A stretch of 64,000 nucleotides of DNA from assembly GCF_902506345.1 (NCBI RefSeq), contig NZ_LR733413.1, forward strand, positions 75,739 through 139,738, given 5' to 3'. The stretch's first letter is position 1. Each line of letters starts with the position of its first letter. Source of the DNA: Flavobacterium sp. 9R. GTDB taxonomy: Bacteria > Bacteroidota > Bacteroidia > Flavobacteriales > Flavobacteriaceae. The notes under the pieces were generated by a model. The model was not told the origin of the DNA. It worked only from the letters and a program-made list of their open reading frames with translations, and made no database searches. The translations under genes were made by a program, and so were the position numbers. This document shows, in pieces, positions 62,801-64,000 of this stretch.

Positions 62801-63747
62801 CCTTGTATTTCTGGACGCACAATACTGCAATTGCTAATAATGAATATACCGCCGACGATTATGCGACTTATAACCGCACCGGAGGAACAGGAACGGCTAA
62901 AGGAACTGCTATATCTGGAGGCTCAGTTCCAACAGGGAAAATTGCTTCTGGCCAATCCTTTTTTGTAGGGAATGCAGCAGCGGGAAGTTTTCAATTTACC
63001 AATGCTATGAGAGTTTCGGGAAATAATTCACAGTTTTTCAAACAAGCAAATACTAAAAAAACAGCAGCTGTGGAGAAAAATCGTGTTTGGTTAAACTTGA
63101 CCAATAGCGGTGGGGCTTTCAAACAATTGCTAGTGGGCTACATTACCGGTGCCACCAATGATTTAGACAACCTGTATGATGGGCCAACTTTTGATGGCCA
63201 AGAGTTTGTTGATTTTTACAGTGTCAATAAAGGGCAAAAACTAACCATCCAAGGACGCGCCTTGCCTTTTGAAAATACAGATGTTGTACCTCTGGGCTAC
63301 CGAAGCACTATTGCTGGATCTTTCGATATTAGTATTGACAACAGAGACGGCGCTTTGGCGAGTCAAGAGATTTGGTTAGAAGATAAAAAGACGAACACAC
63401 TCCATGAATTGACTAAAGGCAAGTATACTTTTACCGCCATTAATGGAGTGGAGAACGACCGTTTTGTGTTGCAATACACTAACCAAACTTTAGGAACCGA
63501 TGATAATGAGTTAGCTGATAAGTCTCTAATTGTAATTGTAAAAAACAAAAAAATCACCCTTACCTCTTCTGCAGCAGCGATAACACAAGTACAAGTATTT
63601 GATTTGTTGGGCAGAAAAGTGTACGATAAATCAAAAATCAACACTCAAGAATGGTCGATTTCGACTTTGTCTTCGAGTGAACAAACATTGATAGTAAAAA
63701 CTATTTTGGCCAACGGCGCCATTAGCAGCAAGAAGATTATTTTTTAG
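59866..63747 (+). CDS. Large secreted delta-60-repeat protein with type IX secretion C-terminal domain
   Basis: This 1293-residue protein has a signal peptide (about 12-33, ending SVFSQ). Residues about 50-760 hold 14 delta-60 repeats of roughly 50 residues each, with the pattern DGKIIIGGSFTSFNGT then NRIARLNPDGSLDASF. Repeats 1-7 and 8-14 correspond to each other, suggesting two seven-bladed propellers. Residues 760-1215 are a beta-rich region with SYWSSPVQNQ-like (here YTYWSSPVQNQQ) and GNPYPSAIDADLFM segments often found before sorting domains. The last 75 residues resemble a type A type IX sorting domain (FDLLGRKVYDKS ... SSKKIIF). It should be exported and surface-attached or released; an adhesive or structural role is a guess. 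Confidence 0.88.
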   Translation: MYCLILIEKLLKIKNILLLLLVFSFSCASVFSQQGKVDPTFNTYDDGLLGDGFDNTVRTLSVQDDGKLIVGGDFLNFNGVATPYLCRLLPDGSKDVSFSLGTGFNNKVYASLLQPDGKILVAGSFTQFNGTAVGRLVRLNPDGSRDSSFTASPGATNSIIYDMALQSDGSIFLVGSFTSFNGTAANRIVKILPNGAVDTSFVTGSGASGLIEKVVLQPDGKIIIGGGFTSFNGVSVGKIARLNADGTLDASFITGVGFDDNVSAIGIQTDGKIILGGSFTNYNGNVANRILRINTDGTVDSSFVSGSGFSSGAVEAISINSSGELMIGGSFSGTYNGTAVNRVQRFNSNGIINTAFDIGNGPASATVYTLDNFMDSSWYIGGSFSVFDDQNQGRLAKIDAQGTLDIGYLTSGVGLNNSVSKVLPLLDKSVIVVGNFTQFNGAVAPRIAKLNEAGEIDIAFNGAGQGANATIRNAALQSDGKIIIVGSFTSYNGTAVNRIARLLPNGSLDATFNIGSGCNGQVYGIAVQSDGKVVIVGNFSTYNGNTALKIARLLPDGTLDASFITGSGAEDGIVEIVALQLDGKMILGGHFTMFNGISSNRIIRLNTDGSIDASFSVGAGFDATVYNVTLQSDAKIVVGGSFSNVNGNSRRRIVRLNPDGSLDTSFVIGTGFSSGSVRDILIQPNGRLLIGGTFSGTYNGVGVKRMLRIQANGAVDGTFSVNLNGTLATMALTSDEKVLIGGTFNSVSGTTKHRIARLFLCIDNTKRIAGNWSNGLPSPGKELLFEEDYTIANTFYACSCSVASGFEVKITSGNTLSLRYQYEGNGLLVLEDGASLHQVDDQISNSGTIQLKRKTTPIRKMDYTYWSSPVQNQQLIDVSPSTLSDKFFSFDGMNNNWKNESPTSLMTIAKGYIIRGPQHFSETLPSVYEAVFSGIPNNGVYDFLVGSDQYNLIGNPYPSAIDADLFMTDANNASIIYGALYFWTHNTAIANNEYTADDYATYNRTGGTGTAKGTAISGGSVPTGKIASGQSFFVGNAAAGSFQFTNAMRVSGNNSQFFKQANTKKTAAVEKNRVWLNLTNSGGAFKQLLVGYITGATNDLDNLYDGPTFDGQEFVDFYSVNKGQKLTIQGRALPFENTDVVPLGYRSTIAGSFDISIDNRDGALASQEIWLEDKKTNTLHELTKGKYTFTAINGVENDRFVLQYTNQTLGTDDNELADKSLIVIVKNKKITLTSSAAAITQVQVFDLLGRKVYDKSKINTQEWSISTLSSSEQTLIVKTILANGAISSKKIIF

Positions 63748-63753
63748 CAATGG

Positions 63754-63841
63754 TTTAATCGGTTAATTGTTTATTTGTTGAATCGTTTAACTGTTTAATC
63801 GTTTAACTGTTTAATCGTTTAATTGGTCAACTGCTTAACTG
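63754..63841 (+). repeat. 8-bp tandem array after the delta-60 gene
   Basis: Eleven 8-bp units, mostly alternating TTTAATCG and TTTAACTG, start six bases after the stop codon. The same units are at 59533-59564 on the other side of the gene. CTTTGTG/CTTGCG sequence follows to about 63886. Confidence 0.85.
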
Positions 63842-63886
63842 TTTTAAACTTTGTGGCCCTTGCGTAAACCTTTGTGAACTTTGTGG

Positions 63887-64000
63887 TTGTATTTTTTTCA
63901 CATGCTGCATTATTCCCCCTTCGGGGGTTAGGGGGATTTCTATTCGGGGGCTAGGGTGGTTTTTAGTTTGTATTTTTTTCACATGCTGCATTATTCCCCC
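63887..64000 (+). repeat. 33-bp direct repeat with C/G-run palindromes
   Basis: The 33 bases at 63887-63919 recur exactly at 63968-64000, an offset of 81. The first copy is followed by CCCCCTTCGGGGGTTAGGGGG-like sequence. The second copy is cut by the window end, so the array may continue. Confidence 0.8.

Noticed and set aside
63754..63841. Possible CRISPR array after the delta-60 gene
   Set aside because: The units are only 8 bp, contiguous and imperfect, with no spacers and no cas genes nearby; it is a simple tandem repeat.

Overview
The window looks like chromosomal DNA of a Flavobacterium-like member of the Bacteroidota (family Flavobacteriaceae). It is AT-rich, and many genes are preceded by TAnnTTTG, the -7 promoter element typical of this phylum, with no clear Shine-Dalgarno sequences. 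It also carries phylum-specific families: DUF3467 after rpoC, DUF4252, a PorV/PorQ-type barrel, a type IX secretion C-terminal tail, a split transketolase and GxxExxY. No rRNA, CRISPR array, prophage or classical insertion sequence is visible.

Layout. 1-6.9 kb: end of rpoB, rpoC, a DUF3467 protein and prfC (release factor 3). 7-15 kb: a periplasmic peptidyl-prolyl isomerase, a MoxR ATPase and two aconitases in tandem (acnB, acnA); a 13-codon ORF in front of acnB resembles the start of acnA. 15-22 kb: a LysM/NlpC-P60 hydrolase, a DUF389 membrane protein, a lipoprotein, a YceI protein and an rmuC-small protein-thioesterase operon. 22-28.9 kb: an unknown exported protein, a PrcB-like lipoprotein, an ECF sigma factor overlapping an anti-sigma/outer-membrane-barrel fusion, an ENPP-type phosphodiesterase, rluE and trmL.

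29-41.5 kb is a cobalamin island. On the minus strand are a binding protein, permease and ATPase, interrupted by a GxxExxY gene bracketed by imperfect inverted repeats. On the plus strand are cobU, a fused bluB-cobT, a REP-associated transposase (RAYT) with its hairpin array, cobS and cobC. A cobalamin riboswitch then precedes btuB and a BtuG-like surface lipoprotein. Together these could capture B12 or cobinamide at the surface, carry it through both membranes and rebuild the lower ligand.

41.5-51.3 kb: an amidase, an S41 protease, a second ECF sigma/anti-sigma/DUF4252 module, and a molybdenum hydroxylase cluster (two subunits, XdhC and a MobA-like transferase). 51.3-58 kb: tRNA-Leu and two identical tRNA-Lys genes, aroK, a phosphoribosyltransferase, an HslR-like protein, a calcium-repeat lipoprotein, split transketolase and a PorV/PorQ protein. 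57.9-64 kb: pssA, a membrane-anchored GH25 lysozyme and a 1293-residue secreted delta-60-repeat protein whose 14 repeats look like a duplicated set of seven.

The most notable non-coding content is repetitive: a dispersed REP-like family (four copies), the RAYT hairpin array, small CGCC-GGCG palindromes (one inside the riboswitch), a pair of TTATATG elements, and 7-8 bp arrays that begin right after stop codons. All functions are inferred from sequence alone; no search was run.
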